A DNA stretch of 64,000 bases from Verrucomicrobiales bacterium (GCA_029213265.1 JARGNG010000009.1:49948-113947); one strand, 5' to 3'. Shown: positions 9,081 through 18,755, numbered from the stretch's first letter. Program-made: numbers and translations. Notes: generated by a model from the sequence alone, not told the origin.

Positions 9081-9833
9081 ATGATGAATCGAATTGTAAC
9101 TCTCGCCCTTGCCAGTTTCCTGACCCTGCCTGCATTTTCCCAGGAGGAGACGGGGGAGTCCCGGCCAACTGCTACGGCACCTTCCTTTGCGGGGAAATCG
9201 ATTGATCAGCTTTCGGCCGACGAAGTCCTCAAGCTGGTTCGCTACAGCTACACGCTCTACAATCGTGATTTCACCGGGGTCCTGCGCATGGGGATCGCAA
9301 AAAAGGTGCCGTTTCTAATGTCGTTGAAGCCGGAATCAATCCGCTTCATCTTCGACGATCCGGCGCAGGTCATTCTTCTGGATACCCGGAATCAGAATTT
9401 TGCCCTCTATGAAGGAGTCGGCGGCAAAGACCTTCAAGCGGTTGCATCATCGAAGTATGATGATCCCATTCGAGGCACCGATGTAACCTACGATGATCTT
9501 TCGATGCGGTTTCTTTATTGGCCCAGCGCCAAAATCGTTCAAAAGGACCGGATCAAGCAGCGGGACTGCTGGGTCGTCCGCGTTCGAAATCCGGATGGAA
9601 AAGGGGCCTATGACACCGTCGACGTGTGGATTGACCAGGGAAGCGGCGGGATGATCAAGATGATCGGCTACAACAATGAGGGACGCCCGATCCGTCGTTT
9701 TGAGGTTCTCCACGGCAAAAAGTTCGGTGACGTTTGGATGGTCGACGAAATGAGAATTGAGACGATCAGCCCGTCAGCCGGTGGCCAAATCAAGTCGAGC
9801 ACGCGGATGCAGATCAAAGCGGCCGTGGAATAA
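9081..9833 (+). CDS. Outer membrane lipoprotein-sorting (LolA-like) family protein
   Basis: A 250-residue exported protein with a Sec signal peptide (about 1-21). The mature part matches the broad 'outer membrane lipoprotein-sorting protein' family: a LolA/LppX-like half-barrel with strands such as SIRFIFDDPAQVILLDT, DLSMRFLYW, RDCWVVRVRNPD and DVWIDQGSGGMIKMIGYNNEGRPIRRFEV. Such proteins bind acyl chains and shuttle or sense lipids in the periplasm. It is not the canonical LolA and no lolB or lolCDE is adjacent. The start has two tandem ATG codons (9081 and 9084). It converges with the CNNM gene, 6 bp apart. Confidence 0.75.
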   Translation: MMNRIVTLALASFLTLPAFSQEETGESRPTATAPSFAGKSIDQLSADEVLKLVRYSYTLYNRDFTGVLRMGIAKKVPFLMSLKPESIRFIFDDPAQVILLDTRNQNFALYEGVGGKDLQAVASSKYDDPIRGTDVTYDDLSMRFLYWPSAKIVQKDRIKQRDCWVVRVRNPDGKGAYDTVDVWIDQGSGGMIKMIGYNNEGRPIRRFEVLHGKKFGDVWMVDEMRIETISPSAGGQIKSSTRMQIKAAVE

Positions 9834-9839
9834 AGTCGT

Positions 9840-11276
9840 CTAGGCAAGCTGATTCTCTCCGACTGCTTCTTCCACGCCGGAGTTGGTCTCTTCTTCATCC
9901 AGGGGATCGGCCCGCTCGAAGCGGACTTCCTGAACGGTGCGTTCGTCAGACTCCACGATAGTGGCTTGATAGCTGCCAACGGGGACGGTTTCCCCGGACT
10001 CGGGGATTCGACCGAGAAGATTGGTGAGGAAGCCGCCAATCGTGCTGACGTCAGGGTCTTCCAAGGTTAGATCACCGACGCGGTCTTCCACTTCGTGAAT
10101 GGGGACCCAGCCCTGGACCGAGAAACTGGCTTGATCAATCCGTTCAAAGCCGGACTCATCTTCGTCGTCGAATTCGTCATGAATTTCGCCGACAACGCGA
10201 TCGAGAACGTCATCCAGCATGACGAGTCCCAACGAGCCTCCGAATTCGTCGACCACGAGCGCGATGTGGGCGCTTTTGGAGAGAAAGAGCTTCAGCAGCT
10301 CATCCAGTGGCAGCATCTCGGACACATGCATGAGATCCCGTTTTGCCGCAAAAAGATTCGGGGAATCCTTCTGCAATTCGCGCAAAAGGTCCTTGATGTG
10401 GATGAGGCCCATTGTCTGGTCGAGGTGGCCGTCCACGAGGGGAAAGCGGGTGTGTTTGGACTCGAGGGCAAGATCGAGATTTTCTTTGAAGGTCTTGTGA
10501 ACGTCGAGAACGACCACATCATTCCGCGGCGTGATAATGTCACGAACGCACAGTTCATTCAATTCGAGGGCATTCTCAAGAATCTCCAATTCCGTTTCGG
10601 TTACTTCCTGCGCCCGTCCTGTTTCCTCTACCATGAGCCTGAGATCATCGGCGGTCGTATTCGCCTGACGATTGTCGACCGGTTCGATACGGAAAATGTT
10701 CCGCAGCAGAAAGTTGGAGCAATTGTGGATCAACCATACCGGAAAGGCACAAATGAGGTAAAAGACGCGAAGCGGCCCGCTTGTCACAATCGTCGTGCCG
10801 ACCGTTTTCCGGAATCCAATGGCCCGTGGTACCTGCTCTCCGATGATGGTATGCACTACGGTCAGAAGGATGACTCCGATCACAAACGCAAGGCATCGAA
10901 CGGCGACCAGGCTCATTCCTGATTCTAAAAGAAGTGGGGAAATCAACGCGGTAATGAACGGCTCTCCCAGCGCTCCCAGCACAATGCTGGACAGAGTGAT
11001 TCCAATCTGGCAGGCGGCGAGGTAAGGGTCGACATGCTTTGCCAGTCGCAGGGCACGCCGCGCCCCTTTCTTCTTCGCCGCTGCCACGACCTCCAGTTGG
11101 CTGACATGAACACGAAGGAGGGAGACTTCTGCCGCCACGAAAAACGAATTTACGAGAACAAGCAGCAGAAGCAGCAGACACCAGAGAACCGGGTGTTCGG
11201 AAAAAACGCCGGCAAAGGCGAGCAGAGTTTGGGCAGCAGGTTCAGCCGCAAGCGGCGGAAGTTCAGATGTGGTCAT
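9840..11276 (-). CDS. CNNM/CorC-HlyC family membrane protein with CBS pair
   Basis: A 478-residue membrane protein of the 'hemolysin C' family. It has an N-terminal CNNM (DUF21) domain with about four membrane segments (LWCLLLLLLVLVNSFFVAAEVSLL is the first), a CBS pair (about 220-345, with CVRDIITPRNDVVVLDV and HVSEMLPLDELLKLF), and a C-terminal CorC_HlyC domain (SFSVQGWVPIHEVEDRVG onward). Characterised relatives export Mg2+ or Co2+, so the name hemolysin should not be taken literally. FVAAEVSLLRV and the P-R-x-I-G-F motif in the membrane domain are conserved. It lies behind the di-heme peroxidase gene with a 143-bp gap. Confidence 0.9.
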   Translation of the reverse strand: MTTSELPPLAAEPAAQTLLAFAGVFSEHPVLWCLLLLLLVLVNSFFVAAEVSLLRVHVSQLEVVAAAKKKGARRALRLAKHVDPYLAACQIGITLSSIVLGALGEPFITALISPLLLESGMSLVAVRCLAFVIGVILLTVVHTIIGEQVPRAIGFRKTVGTTIVTSGPLRVFYLICAFPVWLIHNCSNFLLRNIFRIEPVDNRQANTTADDLRLMVEETGRAQEVTETELEILENALELNELCVRDIITPRNDVVVLDVHKTFKENLDLALESKHTRFPLVDGHLDQTMGLIHIKDLLRELQKDSPNLFAAKRDLMHVSEMLPLDELLKLFLSKSAHIALVVDEFGGSLGLVMLDDVLDRVVGEIHDEFDDEDESGFERIDQASFSVQGWVPIHEVEDRVGDLTLEDPDVSTIGGFLTNLLGRIPESGETVPVGSYQATIVESDERTVQEVRFERADPLDEEETNSGVEEAVGENQLA

Positions 11277-11419
11277 TCAAGATTCTCCTGAATCCGGTCT
11301 CCGATACGGGGAGAAGGATCCGGCAAAAAAGCGAACCACAAGTGTACCTCTTTCGCTCCAGATCGCCAGTCAAAATTCCGAGCTCCTTCAAAAGGCTTTC
11401 TCCGCTGGAAAATGCCCGA

Positions 11420-12907
11420 CTAATTGGTATCGGACTCTTCCGCCGGGAACGGGAGGACCATCTCCAATCCGCTGGGTACAGTTTCCGGAATCGTGTGTTC
11501 GAGATCTCTCGCCGAAGGACTGGTCAGTGCTTTCAGAAACGCAACCAGATCGGCGACTTCTTCATCGGTGAAAAAGGTGGGGTATTTCAGATCCTCCGGC
11601 ATGGTTTTCTTGACCATCTTGATGACCTCTTTGTCCTGATGGACGGCACCCCGGAACTCCGGCTCCAGTTGCGACGGGTCGTAGTTTTCAAGCTCCGTTA
11701 CCGGATTGAGTTGGTGTCGGACTGCGGCCTCCAGGCTGGTGTAGGCGCCGTTGTGCATGTAGGGGGCGGTCAATTCGACATTTCGTAGTGGGGGCGTCCG
11801 GAAGGCAAAGCGGTCTTCGAGTCCAAAGTCACTTCGGTGGGTGACTCCAAAATCATAGTCTTCATTGCCCTGGGGGCCGGGGCCGATCGGAATCACGCCG
11901 ATGTTGTGGGCTTTCTGATCCGTGAGCAGCTTCCCGGCGTGACAGGTCGCGCATTTCGCTTTGTTGTAAAAAAGGTGGGCCCCTCTGAGTTGCTGGTCAT
12001 CCAGGGCCTCGCTTTCGCCAGCGATGAAACGGTCAAAGGGGCTGTCGTGAAAGGTGAACGACTCGATTTCAAAGGCGGCGATCGCGTTGGCGGCGTGTGC
12101 GAAGTGCAATTCCTCTGACGGGATGTCCGGGAACGCGGCTCCAAACATCTGTTTGTATTCATCGATCGCGAGAAGACGCTTCACCAGGGCGGCCCAGATC
12201 TCTTCTTCGTTTTGCCCAAGCACTTCACCGACTTCGTTGTGGGCTCCGGTGATATCGGTCTCTCCTTTGGTGCCTCGCATTTCCGCATCGGAAAGGACCG
12301 GCATCATAGCCTGAGCGGCGAGAACATTGTCGATAATATCCGGAAACACGACTTGAAAGTAGTTCGGAGTTTTCGTGAGACGCATCTGATTGACGACAAA
12401 TTTGCCATCCTCACGCTCGTAAACCCGGTTGTCCCAGAACATGGTCTTCCAGGCGGAATCGCCGCGATTGAATATTTCGGGAGCGTTTCGAGGAGTGAAA
12501 GGGTGAGCCGCAGCGTTCAGGTTGAAGCCCATCAAGACAGGATCGCGACCCTCGACCTCAACGAGACGAAGCCCCTCGGGCATGCGACGTCCGAGATTTG
12601 TGTAGGCACGGGTCCCAACGGAGCGGGAACGACCATCCGCCGTTGCGGTGAGAGGATGGTGACAGGTCGCGCAGGAAACGTCGCGGTTTCCACCGATCAA
12701 GGGATCGAAAAAGAGCGCCTGGCCCAGCTTGAGGGTTGCTTCCGAATACTCCGGGACCGGATCGATCGGCTCGACCCCTTGCTCTTCGAGAAGCAGCTTC
12801 AGTTTATCAATGGACTCCTGGCGGTCACTACCATTGCTGCAGGTCAGGCCGGAGCAGTAAACGGAGGCAGCAAAAACAAGGAGGAAGCCGGGTCGAATGC
12901 AATTCAT
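11420..12907 (-). CDS. Exported di-heme cytochrome c peroxidase/MauG family protein
   Basis: A 495-residue exported protein of the CcpA/MauG family. A hydrophobic signal (MNCIRPGFLLVFAASVYC) ends in Cys-rich sequence and may be a lipoprotein signal, though the lipobox is not ideal. Two c-type haem motifs are present: CATCHHPL early and CATCHAGKLLTD later. The peroxidase signatures NLGRRMPEG, TPRNAPEIFNRG and TPPLRNVELTAPYMHNGAYTSLEAAV are also present. I chose the ATG ending at 12907; an extension to 12940 would add 11 polar residues before the signal. It starts 52 bp after the CRTAC1-type gene and is probably cotranscribed with it. Confidence 0.9.
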   Translation of the reverse strand: MNCIRPGFLLVFAASVYCSGLTCSNGSDRQESIDKLKLLLEEQGVEPIDPVPEYSEATLKLGQALFFDPLIGGNRDVSCATCHHPLTATADGRSRSVGTRAYTNLGRRMPEGLRLVEVEGRDPVLMGFNLNAAAHPFTPRNAPEIFNRGDSAWKTMFWDNRVYEREDGKFVVNQMRLTKTPNYFQVVFPDIIDNVLAAQAMMPVLSDAEMRGTKGETDITGAHNEVGEVLGQNEEEIWAALVKRLLAIDEYKQMFGAAFPDIPSEELHFAHAANAIAAFEIESFTFHDSPFDRFIAGESEALDDQQLRGAHLFYNKAKCATCHAGKLLTDQKAHNIGVIPIGPGPQGNEDYDFGVTHRSDFGLEDRFAFRTPPLRNVELTAPYMHNGAYTSLEAAVRHQLNPVTELENYDPSQLEPEFRGAVHQDKEVIKMVKKTMPEDLKYPTFFTDEEVADLVAFLKALTSPSARDLEHTIPETVPSGLEMVLPFPAEESDTN

Positions 12908-12959
12908 AGGATGTTGGGATTTCGGAGGGTGGAATGGCACAGAGTCCTGGCGGAAAGGG

Positions 12960-15900
12960 TTATTTCCTGTCGATCGAAAGAAACTTTGCCCCGGGATCTG
13001 CGGTGGTTGTACTGGATTTGCCGTCAGGCCACCTCACCGTGACAGAAACAGGTTTCTGATTCGTCTTGGGAACAGCAAAAATGAGATCGGAACTTGATTG
13101 CGAAAGGTATCCGCTGCCCGCATTCACTTCTGCCGTTTGAGGAGCAAGCCCTTCGGCATTTACCGTAATACGTGAGCCAATTGCGGTTGGATTTCCTTTC
13201 GCTCCATTCAGACGAATTTTCAGGGGGTGATTCGGCGAACGGTCGGCGAGTTTGTTCACGAAGATCTTGGGATCCTCATCGTTCACTCCGATGACAAAAT
13301 CTTCCCAGCCATCGAGATTTACATCGACCGCGGCCAGACTCTTGGCATCTCCCGGAACGACCAGTCCACTCTCGTGATGCCAGATAACTTCGAAAGGCTC
13401 TGCGGCGTTGCCGGTTCCTTTCAGGAGAGTACTGAGTCCTCCGTCAAGCCGGCCCTGTTCGACGGTGATATTGAAGTGGTTCTGGACGATGTAGCAGTCG
13501 GTCAGACCATCGAGGTCAACATCGCGGAGGACCACTCCGAACCCCGGCGATATTTGTGCAAGGTGGGGAAGGGCGGTCATCGTGAAATTCCCGGCCCCGT
13601 CATTGGTGAGGAGGGAGCAATCCATGTTGTTGGCGACGAATTGCTTCGCCTGTTGCAACTTGTCGAGATCGTAGATCCCGGAAAGCGGAAGGGAGGCGTA
13701 GTTGTGAAAGGTCTGCAACTTGTCCGCGATATACGGCATCGCACCACTGGACGCCATGAAGCCACGGCGCGGATAACAGATCTTCTTGCCTTTCTCTTCC
13801 TCAAGAAACCGGGCCTCGACGATATGGGATTTCCCCGATTCATCAAAGTCACCGAAGAAGATGAGCTCCGGTGATTCCAACCGGGCGTTGTAGGTCGAGT
13901 TGCGACCGAGATTGGTGACCACGTAATCCGTATCACCGTCATTGTCGATGTCGCCTCCGGAAATCCCTGTCCACCAGCCGAGAGAGGCCTGCCCCTGCTT
14001 CATGAGACCGGATTTCTCCGTTTCCTCATTGAAGCGACCTTCATAATTGCGGAACAATTTGATCGGCCCCCATTCCGTTGTCACCATCAGGTCCAGCCAT
14101 CCGTCGTTGTCGACATCGGTCCAAAGTCCGCTCGTAACCATTCCCGCTTCGACGAGTGCCGGGGCCAGTTCGTCGGTGACCTCGGTGAATTTTCCGCCAT
14201 CGTTGCGAAGTAGCGCGCTTTCGGGTGAAAGGGGAAATTGCCCGGGAATGGACCGGGAGCCGACAAAGAGATCGAGATCGCCGTCCCGGTCGAAATCGGC
14301 GGCAGCGGCGATTCCTCCGCTGTTTCGCAATTCCGGAAGCGCGTCGTCTTCGGCCGGAGTGAATCCTCCATTTCCGTTGTTCCAATAGAGTCGGTCCCGG
14401 AAGGCATCTCCATTGGGCGGGCCTTCGACTCCGCCACTGACGACATAGAGATCGAGATCGCCGTCCCCATCCGCGTCAAAGAATAGAGATCCCATATCAT
14501 CATATCGGAGATCTTCGTTCAGAGACGGCTGGGGGTCAGGAGACAACAGAACTTCCTGAGAACCGGGGCTGCTTTCATTGCGGAAAAGCTGACCCGGCTG
14601 GCCGGCGGCACCGCCGAGGTAGAAATCAGGGTCGCCGTCTCCGTCGATGTCGCCCCAGGATTGGCCGGGCCCCAACTGGGAGAGCTTGAAAGGAAGGAGA
14701 GGTTGGCGGTCGTAGTCGTCAAACTCCAGTTCCTCGTGGGAAAAGCCCTTCAGTGCAGGGGATTCCTCAAACCAGGGGTTTTTGAGCTCCCGGGACTTCA
14801 CGGCCGGCTTCGGCTTCGCTCCGGTGTCCGGCTCGGTGATTCGATAGCGGCGATTCACATCGAGGTTCGTAAATTCCTGCACTTCACCGCTGGGCCAGTC
14901 GAGACGAAGCGAGGCGATTTTCGCATTTTCACCCAGACCGAAGTGAACGATCGGCTCGTCTGCGTCGAGAAATCCTCCGTAGGGAAAAAGCTGGCGACTC
15001 TGCTCCACGCCATCGGGGGTGGTGAGAGTCACGAGAGTTCCGATACCTTTCGTATTACTGCGCGTGCCCTGCAAATCGATCACAACCCGGTTTCCCGAGG
15101 TGCTCTGGTTGTGGTAGACGCTCAAAGGGTCATCCAGATTCGACGTGAGAAGCTCAAGACGGCCGTCTCCGTCGAGATCTCCCAGCGATGCGCCGTACGA
15201 CATCCCGAGATGATTGAGGCCCCATTGCTCGGAGACGTCATCGAACTGAAAGTTGCCGAGGTTTTTGTAGGCGAGATTCTGCTCCCGGCGAACCGGAGTA
15301 TTGCGGTAGTGATCCCAGTGCGTCCGTCCGACGAGGCTGGCGTGCGTGATTTCGGGCAGGTCGGAGTGATTGAACTGACGGGGGATCCCGTTGCAGAAAA
15401 ACACATCGGGCAGCATGTCGTTGTCAAAGTCAGCGCTTCGAATCGCCCAGGTCCATTCGGTTTGGGCGATGCCGGCCATCCAGGCACCTTCCAGAAACTC
15501 ATTCGTCCCCGTATTGATATGGAGCGTGTTGTGCATGATTTGCTCAGCTCCTTCGACATGCTCGAGGTTATCCTGGCGGTCGGCCATCGATGCCATCGAC
15601 GCCATCTGCATGTAATGCGTCTTCGGCATCATGTCTGCGAGGAGAAAATCGATGTAGCCGTCGTTGTTAAAATCACTCTGCACCGCACCCATGGAGAACC
15701 AGGTTGTGTGGCGAACGTGGCTTTCGATAGTCTCGGTGAAAGTTCCGTCCCCGTTGTTTCGATAGAGGTAATCAGGGCTCTTGAAGTCGTTTCCGACGTA
15801 AAGATCCGGCCATCCATCAAAATTGTAATCCCACCAGGTGGCGGAGTTTCCCCAGTGGCGCTCGGTTGTGATCCCTGCCTCTTCTGTAATGTCTGTGAAG

Positions 15901-16757
15901 CCTTTTTCACCATCATTGCGGAAAAAGTAATCGGGGCGTCCGGCCTCAGTATAGAGGAATTCTCCGTTGTCTCCACGGCGATGCTGATCGACTTCATACC
16001 AGCGTTGCCACTCATCGCCGACATAGAATTTTCCGCTTTCCTCAAAGATCTGGATTGGGCTGGAGGGGCGCCCCTCGCCCCGATAGATCTGGTGCGTGAG
16101 GATGTAAACGTCGAGATCGCCGTCCCGATCATAATCACCGAAAGCCGCCACGACGGAGCCTTCTTTCAGATCCAGTCCGAATTTCTCGGCGCGCTCTTCG
16201 AAGCGAAGGGGACCTTCGTTCTTTTTCCCGCCATCGATGGTCAGGTTGATGAAAAGCTGATTCGGATGATCGTAGTTGCAGACGTAGATGTCGAGATCGC
16301 CGTCGTTGTCAATATCAGCGAGAGAGGTTCCCACAGCCCAGGCTCCCGCACCGCCGCCGACACCGGACTCTGACGTTACATCGACAAATTTCATTTTCTC
16401 CTTTTGAAGATAGAGCCCGTTTTCAAGAGGGCCGTTACCGGCAAACACGTCCGTGCGTCCATCGAGATCGAGATCACCTATCGCAACCGCAGCGCAGGCC
16501 GACGAGGAGTGGTAGGCACGGGCGAGGGAGTGATCCGCCATGATCGGCGAAATGTGCTGAATTCCGGATTTGTCGGGAGAAACCGATTCAAACAGCGTCG
16601 AGAGATTCTCAGTTCGAATTGTTTCCGCGAGCGCCTCCGAGGTAATCAGCGAGTCGTCATTCTGAGAATGAGCGGAAAAAGGCACGATATGGCAGAGGGC
16701 AACCGTTGCCACGGCCAGAGTTGGAAAACAGGAGTTGGGAAGGATGGAGCGAGTCAT
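12960..16757 (-). CDS. Large exported CRTAC1-type protein with two VCBS/FG-GAP plus ASPIC/UnbV modules
   Basis: A 1265-residue exported protein. After a signal peptide (MTRSILPNSCFPTLAVATVALCHIV...) it has many FG-GAP/VCBS repeats with Ca2+-binding D-x-D-x-D-G loops (GDLDLDGRTDVFAGNG, ADIDNDGDLDIYVCN, GDYDRDGDLDVY). An ASPIC/UnbV domain follows around the middle (RVVIDLQGTRSNTKGIGTLV to VNRRYRITEPD). A second propeller set comes next, and a second ASPIC-like domain at the C terminus (LKIRLNGAKGNPTAIGSRITV). This is a tandem duplication of the usual single-module layout. I chose the ATG ending at 16757 because it gives a signal peptide. Ligand unknown; extracellular binding or adhesion is inferred. 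Confidence 0.88.
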   Translation of the reverse strand: MTRSILPNSCFPTLAVATVALCHIVPFSAHSQNDDSLITSEALAETIRTENLSTLFESVSPDKSGIQHISPIMADHSLARAYHSSSACAAVAIGDLDLDGRTDVFAGNGPLENGLYLQKEKMKFVDVTSESGVGGGAGAWAVGTSLADIDNDGDLDIYVCNYDHPNQLFINLTIDGGKKNEGPLRFEERAEKFGLDLKEGSVVAAFGDYDRDGDLDVYILTHQIYRGEGRPSSPIQIFEESGKFYVGDEWQRWYEVDQHRRGDNGEFLYTEAGRPDYFFRNDGEKGFTDITEEAGITTERHWGNSATWWDYNFDGWPDLYVGNDFKSPDYLYRNNGDGTFTETIESHVRHTTWFSMGAVQSDFNNDGYIDFLLADMMPKTHYMQMASMASMADRQDNLEHVEGAEQIMHNTLHINTGTNEFLEGAWMAGIAQTEWTWAIRSADFDNDMLPDVFFCNGIPRQFNHSDLPEITHASLVGRTHWDHYRNTPVRREQNLAYKNLGNFQFDDVSEQWGLNHLGMSYGASLGDLDGDGRLELLTSNLDDPLSVYHNQSTSGNRVVIDLQGTRSNTKGIGTLVTLTTPDGVEQSRQLFPYGGFLDADEPIVHFGLGENAKIASLRLDWPSGEVQEFTNLDVNRRYRITEPDTGAKPKPAVKSRELKNPWFEESPALKGFSHEELEFDDYDRQPLLPFKLSQLGPGQSWGDIDGDGDPDFYLGGAAGQPGQLFRNESSPGSQEVLLSPDPQPSLNEDLRYDDMGSLFFDADGDGDLDLYVVSGGVEGPPNGDAFRDRLYWNNGNGGFTPAEDDALPELRNSGGIAAAADFDRDGDLDLFVGSRSIPGQFPLSPESALLRNDGGKFTEVTDELAPALVEAGMVTSGLWTDVDNDGWLDLMVTTEWGPIKLFRNYEGRFNEETEKSGLMKQGQASLGWWTGISGGDIDNDGDTDYVVTNLGRNSTYNARLESPELIFFGDFDESGKSHIVEARFLEEEKGKKICYPRRGFMASSGAMPYIADKLQTFHNYASLPLSGIYDLDKLQQAKQFVANNMDCSLLTNDGAGNFTMTALPHLAQISPGFGVVLRDVDLDGLTDCYIVQNHFNITVEQGRLDGGLSTLLKGTGNAAEPFEVIWHHESGLVVPGDAKSLAAVDVNLDGWEDFVIGVNDEDPKIFVNKLADRSPNHPLKIRLNGAKGNPTAIGSRITVNAEGLAPQTAEVNAGSGYLSQSSSDLIFAVPKTNQKPVSVTVRWPDGKSSTTTADPGAKFLSIDRK

Positions 16758-17156
16758 AAGACAAAATTCTCGTCGCGGAAGTCGTATCCAATCAGCGTCA
16801 CAGAAACGGGAATGGGTTTGAACTGCCGACGGGGAATGTAACGAAAGATCCTGCTTTTCGTCAACCGTCGATGGCAAAGCAATTGCGGGAAGCTGAGGAA
16901 TCGTCCAGACGGGCAAAATATTCCGGAAAATGGATCGTGATTCGCAGGGCGCAACGGAGCCGCGCCGGTGTCGCGCATTCCAGCAAAACTTGTCCGGGAC
17001 CGGATCATTTGGGATCAGGGCGGCTCCCAAGGTGTGGAAAGTGTTTCGATGGAATTTCGTGGGAAGCTTTGTTTGCGAACCCGGGATGGATTTGGATTCT
17101 ACGACAAAGCGGGTAGAAAGCCTCACGTGAAATCACGCCGGGGGATTCGGACCCTT

Positions 17157-17170
17157 CACAGGGCCCTGTG
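17157..17170. promoter_or_regulatory. 14-bp perfect palindrome, operator-like
   Basis: CACAGGGCCCTGTG is fully self-complementary and lies in the divergent gap upstream of the BamD-like gene, 22 bp before a second palindrome. No regulator is identified. Confidence 0.4.
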
Positions 17171-17192
17171 GTTTTCACCTTTAAATTTTACA

Positions 17193-17207
17193 TTACATAT
17201 ATTGTAA
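17193..17207. promoter_or_regulatory. TTACA-N5-TGTAA inverted repeat in an AT-rich stretch
   Basis: Perfect 5-bp arms around TATAT. The arms resemble half-sites of dimeric repressors in general, but I cannot assign a family. It sits in the most AT-rich part of the gap, where a promoter is likely. Confidence 0.4.
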
Positions 17208-17510
17208 GAAGTTATAAAGAGAGTAGCTCTGAACGGAGGTTTCCCGCATTCTAAGGTTCCGGGGCTTCATTCGTCTTACTTGTGATGTGGCACCTCCCGT
17301 GTCATTGGTTTTCCCTTTTTGTTCCACATGGAATCTACAGAGCCGTCAGTTGTCCACGAATCTGAATTGTCAGGACTGAGAAATCAGTCGCTGCTTCCGA
17401 ATTTCTCGCGGATCTTTTTCAGTTCGATTGCCTGCTGATCGAATTCCAATTTGATCGCCCGTCTCCTTCGTATACTTTGCTACCCGATCTCCGAAACAAA
17501 CCCCAACGGT

Positions 17511-18593
17511 ATGAATCGAATATTCCAACGCCTTTTCCTCGGCCTTCTCGCCTTATCTCTCACGACTGTCCATGCAGATGGATTTCTCGGCGGCCTCAAG
17601 AAGGACGATAAAAAACTGAACTCCGAGCAGCTCACGACCCAGGAAGGCTCCGCCAATGCGATGCTGGAAAAAGCGCGTGGATACGAGTCATCCGGAAAAC
17701 GGCGTCAGGCTCGTGATACCTACAAGGCCGTCGTAAAATCCTATCCGCGCACTGATGCCGCGGCCGAGGCTCAGTTCAGCTACGCAAAAATTCTCGAAGC
17801 TGAGGGCGACGATAAAAAGGCGTTTGAGCAGTATCAGGAGCTTCTCGTTCGCCACCGGAACACGCCCAAGTTCAACGAGGCGGTCGGAAATCAGTTTCAA
17901 ATCGCCGATACACTGCGCAACAGCACCAAGAAGGGATTTCTCGGACTCGGTGCGCCGGTGCAGCCCTCCAAGTTGATCGAAATGTTCGAGCAGATTGCCG
18001 AAACAGCGCCCTACACCGAATTTGCTCCCAAGGCTTTGCTGAATATTGGCTACGTGCATTCCAAGCAAGGCGAAACGGATCAGGCCATAGCCGCCTTCAA
18101 GACGGTGGTCGATACCTACCAGAGTTCTGACTATGCAACAGAGGCTCAGTATCAGATTTTTAAACTTCGCGGCGTTACTGCGGAGCAGTCCAACAGTCCC
18201 AATAAGGACCGTGCCCAGGTGGAGGCCGGGATTGATTTCGTGAGCCAGAATCCGGATGACCAGCGCGCCATGGAGGTGCAATCGAATCTCCAGAGCATTG
18301 AGGAACGCTCCATGGAAAAGCTTTTCACGACCGGTGAGTTTTATGAAAAGAGCAACAAGCCCGACTCGGCCCGTATTTATTACCGTGAAGTCGTAAAAAA
18401 TCCGAATACTCCCTGGGCGGCCAAGGCTCAGGCCCGTCTGAATGTTCTGGATCGCGTCCCGCAGGCCTCTCCGCCCACGGTGGAGAAAAAGGCAGGTTTC
18501 TTCGGAGCGAATCCTTTAAAGAAGGACAAGGTCGAAATGCGGACCTCGGAAGATAACGTCATTCCTCTGCCGGCTGCCGAGGCCACCGAATAA
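17511..18593 (+). CDS. Exported TPR protein, BamD/YbgF-like outer membrane assembly factor
   Basis: A 360-residue exported protein with a Sec signal peptide (to about residue 23, VHADG) and tetratricopeptide-like repeats: AMLEKARGYESSGKRRQARDTYKAVV, AQFSYAKILEAEGDDKKAFEQYQELL, ALLNIGYVHSKQGETDQAIAAFKTVV and FTTGEFYEKSNKPDSARIYYREVV. The arrangement resembles BamD (outer-membrane beta-barrel assembly). The gene after it is lptE, an order consistent with envelope assembly. Unlike classical BamD there is no lipobox cysteine at the signal cleavage site, so it may be periplasmic. I chose the ATG at 17511 over an earlier in-frame start because it begins the signal peptide. Confidence 0.75.
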   Translation: MNRIFQRLFLGLLALSLTTVHADGFLGGLKKDDKKLNSEQLTTQEGSANAMLEKARGYESSGKRRQARDTYKAVVKSYPRTDAAAEAQFSYAKILEAEGDDKKAFEQYQELLVRHRNTPKFNEAVGNQFQIADTLRNSTKKGFLGLGAPVQPSKLIEMFEQIAETAPYTEFAPKALLNIGYVHSKQGETDQAIAAFKTVVDTYQSSDYATEAQYQIFKLRGVTAEQSNSPNKDRAQVEAGIDFVSQNPDDQRAMEVQSNLQSIEERSMEKLFTTGEFYEKSNKPDSARIYYREVVKNPNTPWAAKAQARLNVLDRVPQASPPTVEKKAGFFGANPLKKDKVEMRTSEDNVIPLPAAEATE

Positions 18594-18755
18594 GCCCGTT
18601 GATTCCTGTCGTTGGGCGGTTTTTCGTCCGTGCTCTGAAATCCGGTTCCCGCTTGTTTTTTTGTGATTTCCGGATATTTTCGACTTGGACTGTCAGTGCT
18701 GTGGTTTTTTGCCGTTGAAGTGAACACGCCGCTGACTCCTCCTTTTCCATTCTGA

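Larger units (their letters stand above)
16758..17510. other. 753-bp non-coding divergent intergenic region
   Basis: I see no convincing gene here. Reading frames on both strands are short and lack family resemblance. It must hold promoters for the CRTAC1-type gene (minus) and the BamD-like gene (plus). Visible structure: two perfect palindromes (listed separately), an AT-rich stretch at 17181-17220, and a hairpin at 17374-17389 with stem GACTGA/TCAGTC and a GAAA tetraloop. Confidence 0.7.

Noticed and set aside
14661..16373. Very long plus-strand frame opposite the CRTAC1-type gene
   Set aside because: It is antisense to a clear repeat protein and shows no family; codon bias of the real gene causes it.
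17374..17389. GAAA-loop hairpin as a terminator or small RNA
   Set aside because: Only 6 bp, no T-run on either strand and no upstream gene on the relevant strand; kept as a note.
17384..17479. Short minus-strand frame ending ...ELKKIREKFGSSD, possible gene remnant
   Set aside because: It is about 30 codons after an upstream stop, has no start of quality and lies in a promoter region; the end coincides with a GAAA hairpin.
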